A DNA stretch of 64,000 nucleotides, from contig NZ_FUWJ01000002.1 in assembly GCF_900167455.1 (NCBI RefSeq), forward strand, positions 1,178,305-1,242,304. The letters run 5' to 3'. The notes beneath the pieces are model-generated. The model was given only the letters and a program-made list of their open reading frames with translations, searched no databases and was not told the origin of the DNA. Source of the DNA: Enhydrobacter aerosaccus. GTDB lineage: Bacteria; Pseudomonadota; Alphaproteobacteria; Reyranellales; Reyranellaceae. Shown here piece after piece: positions 1 through 6,859 of the stretch (the stretch's first letter is position 1; each line of letters begins with the position of its first letter). Made by a program: the position numbers and the translations under genes.

Positions 1-81
1 GGCGAGCCGCGTCGCCATGGGACGGCCCATCATGCCGAGACCGATGAAGGCGATGGTGGCGGGCGGGACGAGGGTGGTCAT
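1..81 (-). CDS. NAD(P)-dependent 3-hydroxyisobutyrate dehydrogenase-family protein, N-terminal fragment
   Basis: Only the first 27 codons are inside the window; the gene continues past the left edge. The start is an ATG at 79-81. The peptide begins MTTLVPP and reaches a dinucleotide-binding turn, FIGLGMMGRPMA, which is the hallmark N-terminus of beta-hydroxyacid dehydrogenases (3-hydroxyisobutyrate, tartronate semialdehyde and 6-phosphogluconate dehydrogenase relatives). The ATG overlaps the TGA of the preceding acetyltransferase gene (ATGA), so the two are probably translationally coupled. The substrate cannot be assigned from so short a piece. Confidence 0.75.
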   Translation of the reverse strand, partial: MTTLVPPATIAFIGLGMMGRPMATRLA

Positions 82-551
82 GGGACGACTCCTGAGGTGA
101 GATCGTATTCGTAGAACGGCAGCGTGCGGCCGGGAATCGCATCCGACGGCGCGTTTCGCAGGAAGCGCGCGCCCATATGCTCGTAGAACGCCGCCGCATG
201 CGGGTCGGCCAGGATGGTCATGCGTTGGGCACCGAGTGTGCGTGCGAGTTGCACTGCGGCCTCGAACAAGATTCGGCCCGCGCCGGTCCCGATCGCCGGC
301 GGATCGACGAACATCAGGCCGAGACTGGCGGTCTTGCCGCGGCGACGGACGCGGACCAGGCCAACCACGTGCCCTCTGGCGTTGCAGCCGACCAGCACGC
401 GGCCGGCCGCAATGTCGGCTTCGCGCACGATGATCGCTGGCGTGCTCAACCGCATGAACTCGGCGTCGTAGCCCCAATGGGCCTTCGATCGCACGCAGAG
501 CGCGGTCAGACTCTTGGCCTCACCGCGCTCCGCCGGCCGGATGGTTGTCAC
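78..551 (-). CDS. GNAT-family N-acetyltransferase
   Basis: A 157-residue protein, probably cytoplasmic, that would transfer an acetyl group from acetyl-CoA to an unknown amine. The fold is recognisable from the central strand LGLMFVDPPAIGTGAGRILFE (residues about 77-97), which carries the G-T-G-A-G acetyl-CoA pyrophosphate loop, and from a late segment with AAFYEHMGARF that is typical of GNAT C-termini. I place the start at GTG 549-551, just after the stop of the upstream gene, because the frame further upstream runs through that gene. No strong Shine-Dalgarno sequence is visible. The stop overlaps the next gene by 4 bases. The acceptor substrate is unknown. Confidence 0.75.
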   Translation of the reverse strand: MTTIRPAERGEAKSLTALCVRSKAHWGYDAEFMRLSTPAIIVREADIAAGRVLVGCNARGHVVGLVRVRRRGKTASLGLMFVDPPAIGTGAGRILFEAAVQLARTLGAQRMTILADPHAAAFYEHMGARFLRNAPSDAIPGRTLPFYEYDLTSGVVP

Positions 552-565
552 GACGGGAACGCAGC

Positions 566-994
566 CTAGAGGCCGCGTTCCTTGAACACGTCGCGCGCGA
601 TCTTGAAGGCGTCCAGGCTGGCGGGAATGCCGCAATAGATCGCGACCTGCAGGAAGATCTCCTTGATCTCGTCCTTGCTGAGACCGTTGGTCAACGCGCC
701 GTTGATATGCAGCTTGAGCTCGGGCCCGCGATTGAGCGCCGCCAGCATGGCGAGGTTCAGCATCGATCGAGTCTTCTTGGGCAGACCCGGCCGGGTCCAG
801 ACATAGCCCCAGCAGTACTCGGTCGTGACGTCCTGGAACGCCATCATGAAGTCGTCGGCACTGGCCACCGAATTGTCGACATAAGCCGAGCCCAGCACGG
901 CTTTGCGCACCTTCATGCCCTCGTCGTAGAGCTTCCGGTTGCGCGGGTTCGGTTTGCTCTTCTTGGCTGCCGTCTTGGCTTTGGCCTTGGCCAT
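566..994 (-). CDS. Carboxymuconolactone decarboxylase family protein
   Basis: A 142-residue protein with a lysine- and alanine-rich N-terminus (MAKAKAKTAAKKSK) followed by a complete carboxymuconolactone decarboxylase (CMD) fold. The signature helix region near residues 107-128 contains KDEIKEIFLQVAIYCGIPAS, very close to PcaC-type proteins. PcaC decarboxylates 4-carboxymuconolactone in the protocatechuate branch of the beta-ketoadipate pathway, but no other pca gene lies nearby and the AhpD-type CxxC pair is absent, so the reaction is uncertain. It is the first gene of a short minus-strand set with the acetyltransferase and the dehydrogenase. A Rrf2 regulator is encoded just upstream on the same strand. 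The basic N-terminal tail is longer than usual. Confidence 0.8.
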   Translation of the reverse strand: MAKAKAKTAAKKSKPNPRNRKLYDEGMKVRKAVLGSAYVDNSVASADDFMMAFQDVTTEYCWGYVWTRPGLPKKTRSMLNLAMLAALNRGPELKLHINGALTNGLSKDEIKEIFLQVAIYCGIPASLDAFKIARDVFKERGL

Positions 995-1042
995 TGTCTG
1001 CTCCTCCGTTTCAAAAAGCGGCGGAGCATAGCGCAGCTCTTT

Positions 1043-1504
1043 CTAGAGGACGACCTGCGTCGCGTGCAGACGATTCTGAACCGTGCGCAGGCCTTTGGCT
1101 CGAGCCTGCTGGCAGAGCTCCTCTATGGTAATGGTATCGAGCTGAGACATCATGTCGTCGCGCAGCTTCTCCCACATCGGCCACACCACCTCGTGTGCGA
1201 GCGGCGAGCCGACGGAAAGATCGCTCGGCTCCGTCTCCGCTTCGAGCTTGCGCACGACGCGCACAACCTCGCCCAGCGTGATCTGCTCCTTGTCGCGGCC
1301 GAGACGATAGCCGCCGCGAGGGCCGCGCTTGCCGGAGAGAATGCCGGCCCGCACCAGGTGCTGCAGAACCTGTTCGAGATAGCGCTTGGGAATGCGCTGC
1401 CGTTCGGTGATGTCCCCGCTGCGCACGGGATGGTCACCGACATGGAAGGCGACATCCAGAACCGCCTCGATTGCGAACATCGTCTTCTTGCTGAGCCGAG
1501 GCAT
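1043..1504 (-). CDS. Rrf2-family transcriptional regulator
   Basis: A 153-residue DNA-binding protein. The N-terminal winged helix (about residues 1-85) reads like IscR, CymR and Rrf2 proteins, with RIPKRYLEQVLQHLVRAGIL as recognition region and the wing SGKRGPRGGYRLGR. The three cysteines that hold the Fe-S cluster in IscR are not present after residue 90; the only cysteine is near residue 132 (EELCQQA). It is therefore not IscR itself and probably senses another signal or binds as an apo-protein. It lies between dut and the carboxymuconolactone-decarboxylase-like gene, all on the minus strand, with 22 bases to dut and 48 bases to the next gene. Its targets are unknown. Confidence 0.85.
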   Translation of the reverse strand: MPRLSKKTMFAIEAVLDVAFHVGDHPVRSGDITERQRIPKRYLEQVLQHLVRAGILSGKRGPRGGYRLGRDKEQITLGEVVRVVRKLEAETEPSDLSVGSPLAHEVVWPMWEKLRDDMMSQLDTITIEELCQQARAKGLRTVQNRLHATQVVL

Positions 1505-1526
1505 CTGCTCAATTTCCTCTTAGCCC

Positions 1527-2012
1527 TTAGCCGCGCGTCGACGACCCCGCTGCGACACCTGTCGATCCGAAGCCGCCGGCGCCCCTTTCCGTCTCGTCCA
1601 GCGCGGAGACCTCCCGCCAGATCGCCCGGGCATGGCGCGCCACCACCAACTGTGCAATTCGCATGCCGCGGCTGATACGGAACGACTCCTTGCTCAAATT
1701 GACCAGAATCACGCCCACTTCACCGCGATAATCGGCATCGATAGTGCCCGGCGCGTTGGCGACCGTGATGCCGTTCTTGGCGGCCAGCCCGGAACGCGGG
1801 CGAACTTGAGCCTCAAAGCCTACCGGAAGGGCAATCGAGATGCCGGTCGGCACGATCCGCCGCTCCAGCGGTCCGAGCTCGATATCCTGGTCGATCGCCG
1901 CCAGCAGATCAGCGCCTGCCGCAGCCGCGGTCGCATAATCGGGCAGCGCCAGGTCGCGGCCATGGGCCAGCCGGACCACCTTGATCTCCACACCTTCCAC
2001 GCCGGTCATCAT
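1527..2012 (-). CDS. dut: dUTP diphosphatase (dUTPase)
   Basis: Trimeric dUTPase that hydrolyses dUTP to dUMP and pyrophosphate, keeping uracil out of DNA and supplying dUMP for thymidylate synthesis. The five family motifs appear in order in about 161 residues: [41 protein letters not shown] with the catalytic Asp, [10 protein letters not shown], and the glycine-rich C-terminal arm [10 protein letters not shown]. Two adjacent ATG codons (2010-2012 and 2007-2009) follow a GAGG Shine-Dalgarno at 2013-2016; spacing slightly favours the second, giving one residue less. It begins 7 bases after the coaBC stop, so it is the last gene of ubiE-ubiB-coaBC-dut. The coaBC-dut pairing is common in bacteria. 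Confidence 0.95.
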   Translation of the reverse strand: MMTGVEGVEIKVVRLAHGRDLALPDYATAAAAGADLLAAIDQDIELGPLERRIVPTGISIALPVGFEAQVRPRSGLAAKNGITVANAPGTIDADYRGEVGVILVNLSKESFRISRGMRIAQLVVARHARAIWREVSALDETERGAGGFGSTGVAAGSSTRG

Positions 2013-2019
2013 CCTCACG

Positions 2020-3246
2020 TCACTCCGCCGCCGCGGCCGGCCGAGGTCGACCAAGATGGTCCGCGATGCGAACGGCGAGCCGGACCGCGACCTCTTCCTT
2101 GGCCAGGGTCGGCCAATCCTCGACCCCTTCGGCACTGACCAGATGGACTGTGTTGCGCTCCCCGCCGAACGTACCCGTCGCGGGCGACACGTCGTTGGCC
2201 ACGATCCAGTCGCAGCCCTTGCGCTTGCGCTTGTCGACCGCATTGGCGATCAGGTTCTCGGTCTCCGCCGCGAACCCGACCACCAGGCTTGGGCGGGTCG
2301 GACCAGGTTTGGACAGGGTGGCGAGAATGTCCGGGTTGGGCGCGAGTTCGAGCCTCGGCGGCGGTACCCCGTTCTGCTTCTTGATCTTGGCGGTTACCGG
2401 ATGGGCGGCCTTCCAGTCGGCGACGGCGGCAGCACAAACGGCAACGTCGATCGCGCCCGCTGCCAGGCAGGCAGCCAACATCTCGTCTGCCGACTCGATC
2501 TTCACGATCTTCACGCCAGCGGGATCGGGCACCGTCACCGGCCCGCTCACCAACGTCACCTCCGCACCCAATCGCGCAAGGGCAGCAGCGATGGCATGCC
2601 CCTGCTTACCCGAGGAGTGGTTGGAGATGTAGCGCACCGGATCGATGGCCTCGCGCGTCGGGCCCGACGTCACCAGTGCCCGCTTCCCGGCGAGAGGCCG
2701 GTCCTGGGTCAGCATCCCCTCGATGGCGGCGAGGATCTCCTCCGGCTCCGACAGACGGCCCGGACCGAACTCGTTGCAGGCCATCACGCCGTCGTTGGGG
2801 CCGACGAAGGTGACGCCGCGCTTCTTCAGCGTCTCGACATTGGCAACCGTTGCGGCGTGGGTCCACATGCGGACATTCATCGCCGGCGCCGCAAGGACAG
2901 GCTTGTCCGTCGCAAGCAGAACCGTGGAGGCGAGATCATCGGCCAATCCCACCGCCATGCGCGCCAGCAGGTTGGCGGTGGCCGGCGCAACGACCAGCAG
3001 ATCGGCATCGCGCGACAGCTGGATATGTCCCATCTCGCTTTCGTCCGTGAGCGAGAACATATCGCTGTAGACGCGGTCTTCCGTCAGCGCCTGCAGCGAC
3101 AGCGGGGTGACGAACTTCGCGCCGGCCTCGGTCAGAACGCAGCGCACCGCCGCGCCCCGCTTGCGCAGCAGGCGGATCAGCTCGAGCACCTTGAAGGCGG
3201 CGATGCCGCCAGCGACGACGATCAGGATTCGCTTGCCCTTCAGCAT
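2020..3246 (-). CDS. coaBC: Bifunctional phosphopantothenoylcysteine decarboxylase / phosphopantothenate-cysteine ligase
   Basis: A 408-residue bifunctional enzyme of coenzyme A biosynthesis. The N-terminal CoaC half (about residues 1-185) is an FMN flavoprotein. It has the flavin-binding start [10 protein letters not shown], the active-site histidine region MGHIQLS, the PAMNVRMW motif and the substrate-lid cysteine in [13 protein letters not shown]. The C-terminal CoaB half (about 190-400) begins [20 protein letters not shown], contains the SNHSSGKQG nucleotide loop and the lysine-rich KIKKQNG segment for the CTP-dependent ligation of cysteine to 4'-phosphopantothenate. Length matches the family (about 400). 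It follows ubiB after 57 bases and is followed closely by dut. Confidence 0.96.
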   Translation of the reverse strand: MLKGKRILIVVAGGIAAFKVLELIRLLRKRGAAVRCVLTEAGAKFVTPLSLQALTEDRVYSDMFSLTDESEMGHIQLSRDADLLVVAPATANLLARMAVGLADDLASTVLLATDKPVLAAPAMNVRMWTHAATVANVETLKKRGVTFVGPNDGVMACNEFGPGRLSEPEEILAAIEGMLTQDRPLAGKRALVTSGPTREAIDPVRYISNHSSGKQGHAIAAALARLGAEVTLVSGPVTVPDPAGVKIVKIESADEMLAACLAAGAIDVAVCAAAVADWKAAHPVTAKIKKQNGVPPPRLELAPNPDILATLSKPGPTRPSLVVGFAAETENLIANAVDKRKRKGCDWIVANDVSPATGTFGGERNTVHLVSAEGVEDWPTLAKEEVAVRLAVRIADHLGRPRPAAAAE

Positions 3247-3303
3247 GGCCGAAAGCCTACCACAGTGCCGGAGGGACGGCAGCCCGCCGCCGGACGGTGA
3301 TCC

Positions 3304-4833
3304 TCATCGCAGCCACCCCACGATCGCTGCCGCCAGGGCCAGCAGCGCCACGATCTCGACCAGAACGAGGCGCCAGGGCCGGATCGGGGTCGGGGCCGGC
3401 AGTATCTCCGCCTGGTCGGCCTTGCGCCGCTCCCGCTCGACCAGGACGTGCAGATTGTCGAGCAAGCGCGGCAGGCGGCGCAGCCCCACCGCCAGGTCGT
3501 CGGCGGCGCGGGCGAGAGTGGCGCGCGGGCCGAAATGGCTCACCATCCAGTCCTCGATCAGGGGCCGTGCCAGTTCCCAGATATTGACCCGGGGATTGAG
3601 GCGCGTGCCCATGCCCTCGGCCATCAACATGGTCTTCTGCAGCAGCAGGAGCTGCGGCTGGACCGCCATCTCGAATTGCTCCGTCACGCGCAGCAACTGC
3701 GCCAGCAGGCGGGCAATCGAGATCTCGTGGCTGGGCTTGCCGAAGATCGGCTCGCCGATCGACCGACAGGCCTGCGCGAACATCTCCAGCGACTGATGCG
3801 AGGGCACGTAGCCGGCCCGGAACTGGACCTCGGCTACGGCACGGTAGTCGCGCCGCAGAAAGGCGACCAGCAGTTCGGCGAGATACACCCGCGTGTCGGC
3901 GTCGACCCGACCCATGATGCCGAAATCGACCGGCACAATACGGCCTTCGCGATCGACGAAGGCGTTGCCGCCATGCATGTCGGCATGAAAGAAGCCGTCG
4001 CGGAACACCTGATAGAAGAAGGCCTCGGCACTCTTCTTCATGACGACGTCCGGATCGTGCCCGGCAGCGACGATGGCCTCGCGATCGCCGATCGGCGTGC
4101 CGTCGATGCGCTCGAGTGTCATCACACGCTGCGCGGTGCGATCCCAATCGATTTCCGGAGCGCGGTAACCGGGATCGTCCAGGAAGTTCTCGCCCAGCTC
4201 CTGCGCCGCTGCCGCCTCCATGCGCAGATCCATCTCGACGCGCACGACATCGGCGAAGGCCTTGACCGATTCGATCGGCTTCAACCGGCGGAACCGCGGT
4301 TGGGTGCGCTCCACCAGCTCGGCCATCCAGTAGAAGAGATCGAGATCGCGCGCGAACGCCGCTTCGATTCCGGGCCGCAGCACCTTCACGGCCACGTCGC
4401 GACCGTCCGACGTGACGGCGAAATGCACCTGGGCGATCGAAGCGGCCGCAACCGGCACATCGTCGAAGCTCGAGAACAATGCCTCGACCGGCCGGCCGAG
4501 CTCGCTTTCGATCGTGCGCCGCGCCTCCGTGCCCGAGAATGGCGGCAGGTGATCCTGCAGCTTGGCAAGGTCGGCCGCCACTTCCTCGCTCAGCAGGTCG
4601 GCGCGTGTCGACAGCGCCTGGCCCAGCTTGATGAAGGACGGCCCCAGCTCCTGCAGTGCCGCCGCGAGCCGTTCGCCCGGCCGTCGCGTCTGGCGACGCG
4701 AAGAGAACAATCGCGCCCAGGCAATCAACGCCGGCGCAATGCCCAGCGTCTCCAGCGGGAATAGCGCGTCGTGGCGGGCGAAGGTGAGCGCCATCCGCAG
4801 GAGGCGCCAACCGTTGCGAAGCGCGCGCAGCAT
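3304..4833 (-). CDS. ubiB: UbiB, ubiquinone biosynthesis ATPase/kinase-like protein
   Basis: A 509-residue atypical kinase-like ATPase needed for aerobic ubiquinone biosynthesis, probably assisting the membrane-bound hydroxylation steps. The family KxGQ motif is seen in FIKLGQALSTRADLL (about residues 70-84). The A-rich loop occurs as VAAASIAQVHFA, with later HADMHGGNAFV and VDFGIMGRV as the metal-binding catalytic and Asp-Phe-Gly-like segments. The C-terminus (about 480-509) holds the expected hydrophobic membrane segment ending WLR. The ATG at 4831-4833 is directly adjacent to the ubiE stop, indicating coupled translation from the same transcript. Confidence 0.95.
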   Translation of the reverse strand: MLRALRNGWRLLRMALTFARHDALFPLETLGIAPALIAWARLFSSRRQTRRPGERLAAALQELGPSFIKLGQALSTRADLLSEEVAADLAKLQDHLPPFSGTEARRTIESELGRPVEALFSSFDDVPVAAASIAQVHFAVTSDGRDVAVKVLRPGIEAAFARDLDLFYWMAELVERTQPRFRRLKPIESVKAFADVVRVEMDLRMEAAAAQELGENFLDDPGYRAPEIDWDRTAQRVMTLERIDGTPIGDREAIVAAGHDPDVVMKKSAEAFFYQVFRDGFFHADMHGGNAFVDREGRIVPVDFGIMGRVDADTRVYLAELLVAFLRRDYRAVAEVQFRAGYVPSHQSLEMFAQACRSIGEPIFGKPSHEISIARLLAQLLRVTEQFEMAVQPQLLLLQKTMLMAEGMGTRLNPRVNIWELARPLIEDWMVSHFGPRATLARAADDLAVGLRRLPRLLDNLHVLVERERRKADQAEILPAPTPIRPWRLVLVEIVALLALAAAIVGWLR

Positions 4834-5688
4834 CTAGATACGCCACCCGCTATGCAGGGCAACGACGCCGAACGTCATGTTGCGCCAGGACACGCGCTCG
4901 AAGCCGGCGGCACGCATGCGTTCCGCCAATTCGCGCTGGGGCGGAAAACGACGGATGCTTTCATGCAGGTAGCGGTACGACTCGGCATCGCGAGCGACGA
5001 GGCGGCCGAAGAAGGGCAGCGCCCGTTCGGAATAGGTATCGTAGATTCGCCCGATGGGCGCCGACGTGACCTTGCTGAACTCGAGGCAGAAATAGCGGCC
5101 ACCGGGCTTGAGCACGCGATAGGCCTCGCGCAGGGCCTGGTCGATGTCCGTGACATTGCGCAGGCCGAAGGCAATCGTATAGACATCGAAAGAGCGGTCG
5201 GGAAACGGCAGGCGTTCCGCGTCGCCAGTGGCCCAGGTCAGGCCATGCAGCAGGCCACGATCAATGGCCCGGTCGCGACCGACGCCGAGCATTGCCGGAT
5301 TGATGTCGCAGACTGTCACGTCGCCGCGCTCGGCCTGGCGCTGCAACAGCCGGAAGGCGATGTCGCCGGTGCCGCCCGCCACGTCCAGGAGTTTCTCGCC
5401 CGGGCGAGGATTGACGGTGTCGACCAGAGCGTTCTTCCAAAGCCGGTGCACGCCCCCCGACATGAGATCGTTCATCAGGTCGTAACGCGGCGCCACGCTC
5501 TCGAACACGTCGCGGACCATTCGGGCCTTTTCGGCCTTGGGAACGTCGCGATAACCGAACGAAGCCATCGCTTCGCCCGCCGGCGCGGCCTCCCCGGCAG
5601 GCGAACCGGCCGGCGGAACGTCGGTGGGCGCGTCTCCGTCGGGGGCCTGCCCGGTGGAGACGGGCACGCTAGGATCGGGCTCAATCAT
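4834..5688 (-). CDS. ubiE: Ubiquinone/menaquinone biosynthesis C-methyltransferase UbiE
   Basis: SAM-dependent methyltransferase that C-methylates the ubiquinone (and menaquinone) precursor. The methyltransferase core is complete: KARMVRDVFESVAPRYDLMND, SAM loop LLDVAGGTGDIAF, DINPAMLGVG, the UbiE signature AFGLRNVTDIDQAL and the C-terminal SWRNMTFGVVALHSGWRI. The longest frame gives 284 residues from ATG 5686-5688, with a proline- and alanine-rich N-terminal 40 residues unusual for the family. An internal ATG at 5566-5568 (MASFGYRDV) matches where most UbiE proteins begin, giving 244 residues and leaving 144 bases for a divergent promoter towards the next gene. I cannot decide between them. 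Operon: ubiE-ubiB-coaBC-dut. Confidence 0.93.
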   Translation of the reverse strand: MIEPDPSVPVSTGQAPDGDAPTDVPPAGSPAGEAAPAGEAMASFGYRDVPKAEKARMVRDVFESVAPRYDLMNDLMSGGVHRLWKNALVDTVNPRPGEKLLDVAGGTGDIAFRLLQRQAERGDVTVCDINPAMLGVGRDRAIDRGLLHGLTWATGDAERLPFPDRSFDVYTIAFGLRNVTDIDQALREAYRVLKPGGRYFCLEFSKVTSAPIGRIYDTYSERALPFFGRLVARDAESYRYLHESIRRFPPQRELAERMRAAGFERVSWRNMTFGVVALHSGWRI

Positions 5689-5712
5689 GGAGCGCAACCT
5701 AGAGGAATCGCC

Positions 5713-6447
5713 ATGCTGCTGAAAGACCGGGTGATGCTGATCACGAATGTCGAGAAATTCGCAGGTCACGGCACAACAGAAGTGGCCTTGTCGCAGGGCG
5801 CCACCGTGCTGGCGCACGATCCCTCGTTCGAAGCACCGAGTGCGCGGCACAAGTATGAAAGCCAGTTCCCGGGCGCCCATGCCCTCGCCGCCACCGACCC
5901 GGCGACGATGGTCGAGCTGGCGCTGAAGCGATACGGACATATCGACGCGCTGGTCAACAACGACGCGTTCCCCGCCCTGCGGGCGCCCCTTGCTGAAGCA
6001 CGGCTGGAGGATTATCGCGCCGCGCTGGAAGCGATGGCGGTGGCGCCGTTCCATCTCGTGCAGCTGGTGGCGCCGTCGATGCGAAAGCGCAAGTCGGGCC
6101 GCATCGTCTTCGTCTCCTCGGCAGCGCCATTGCGTGGCATTGCCAACTACGCGCCCTATGCTTCCGCACGCGCTGCCGCCAACGGCCTGGTCAACTCGCT
6201 GGCACGCGAGCTCGGCCGCGATGGCATCACCGTCAATGCCGTGGGCTCCAACTATGTCGAGAATCCGGATTACTTCCCGCCCGCCCTCCTCGCCAACAAG
6301 GAGGCGATGGCCAAGATGACGGCGCAGATTCCGCTCGGTCGGCTCGGCAAGAGCGCCGAACTTGGCGCCACCGTCTGCTTCCTGTGCTCCGATGGCGCGG
6401 GGTTCATCACCGGTCATGTGCTGCCCCATGCCGGCGGCTGGGCCTAG
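5713..6447 (+). CDS. Halohydrin dehalogenase (SDR-fold haloalcohol dehalogenase)
   Basis: A 244-residue SDR-fold protein that I assign to halohydrin dehalogenases, enzymes that convert vicinal haloalcohols to epoxides and halide without NAD(P) and catalyse the reverse epoxide opening. The SDR glycine-rich cofactor motif is absent. In its place is T11-N-V-E-K-F16-A-G18, fitting the described T-x4-F/Y-x-G halide-site motif. The catalytic set is S136-x12-Y149-x3-R153, with Arg where dehydrogenases have Lys. Two other segments, AHDPSF (34-39) and GSNYVENPDYFPP (178-190), resemble HheA-type enzymes, and the length equals HheA. An AGAGGAA Shine-Dalgarno precedes ATG 5713. The gene is divergent from ubiE. 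Activity and substrate are inferred from motifs only. Confidence 0.85.
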   Translation: MLLKDRVMLITNVEKFAGHGTTEVALSQGATVLAHDPSFEAPSARHKYESQFPGAHALAATDPATMVELALKRYGHIDALVNNDAFPALRAPLAEARLEDYRAALEAMAVAPFHLVQLVAPSMRKRKSGRIVFVSSAAPLRGIANYAPYASARAAANGLVNSLARELGRDGITVNAVGSNYVENPDYFPPALLANKEAMAKMTAQIPLGRLGKSAELGATVCFLCSDGAGFITGHVLPHAGGWA

Positions 6448-6490
6448 GGGCGGATTTCCCATCTCTTCCCACTGCGATGGGGACAGGCGG

Positions 6491-6512
6491 ATGCCGATGG
6501 CATCGGCATTTT
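6491..6512 (+). terminator. Probable intrinsic terminator after the dehalogenase gene
   Basis: Perfect 9-base arms ATGCCGATG (6491-6499) and CATCGGCAT (6501-6509) around a single base, followed by TTTT (6509-6512). In RNA the inner bases would form the loop, leaving a stem of about 7-8 pairs. It lies 43 bases after the dehalogenase stop. The T-tract is short, so termination may be partial. The remaining gap up to 6859 contains no gene I can support. Confidence 0.5.
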
Positions 6513-6634
6513 GCGACGAACTTCCCATCCGCGGCATAACCCTTCCCCGTCGCCGCAACCAAAAATCGCGACGCGCGCCGGCGGTGGGCCGAAAGCCTTG
6601 CCAGCCCTGGATTTTCGGCGCGACGTCCTGGTCT

Positions 6635-6662
6635 TCTCGCGAGGCTCGCGAACCTCGCGAGA
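6635..6662. repeat. Perfect inverted repeat in the 6448-6859 gap
   Basis: Arms TCTCGCGAGG (6635-6644) and CCTCGCGAGA (6653-6662) are exact reverse complements separated by 8 bases that contain a further TCGCGA-like core, so TCGCGA-type palindromes occur three times in 28 bases. There is no T-tract on either strand. It could be a protein-binding site or part of a dispersed repeat; a genome-wide count would tell. Confidence 0.5.
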
Positions 6663-6812
6663 GTTCGGGCATCGCCGCGATGTCGATGAAGCAGAAGAGG
6701 TTCGTCATCCTTCGACGATAAGTGCGTACCGCAGCAGGCCCTATTCCGGTCGTGAACGGAGAGCCGCGAACGGGTTCCTCGCCTAAGCCCGCACGGCGCC
6801 GGCGAAGGGGGT

Positions 6813-6828
6813 AACGACCATAATCGTT
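6813..6828. promoter_or_regulatory. Small inverted repeat overlapping a -10-like sequence upstream of the toxin gene
   Basis: AACGA (6813-6817) and TCGTT (6824-6828) flank CCATAA, and CATAAT at 6819-6824 resembles a -10 element, so this may be promoter plus operator for the toxin-immunity pair. A GAGGAGG at 6833-6839 sits 20 bases before the toxin ATG, too far to act as its ribosome-binding site. Confidence 0.25.
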
Positions 6829-6859
6829 GCTCGAGGAGGTGCGGCCTTAACTTGCCCGC

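Noticed and set aside
1043..1504. Assignment of the Rrf2 protein as IscR
   Set aside because: The three Fe-S cysteines of IscR are missing and no isc or suf genes are adjacent.
6679..6721. Short plus-strand peptide frame (MSMKQKRFVILRR) upstream of the toxin gene
   Set aside because: Thirteen codons, no ribosome-binding site close by and no link to a regulated structure; not supportable as a leader peptide.
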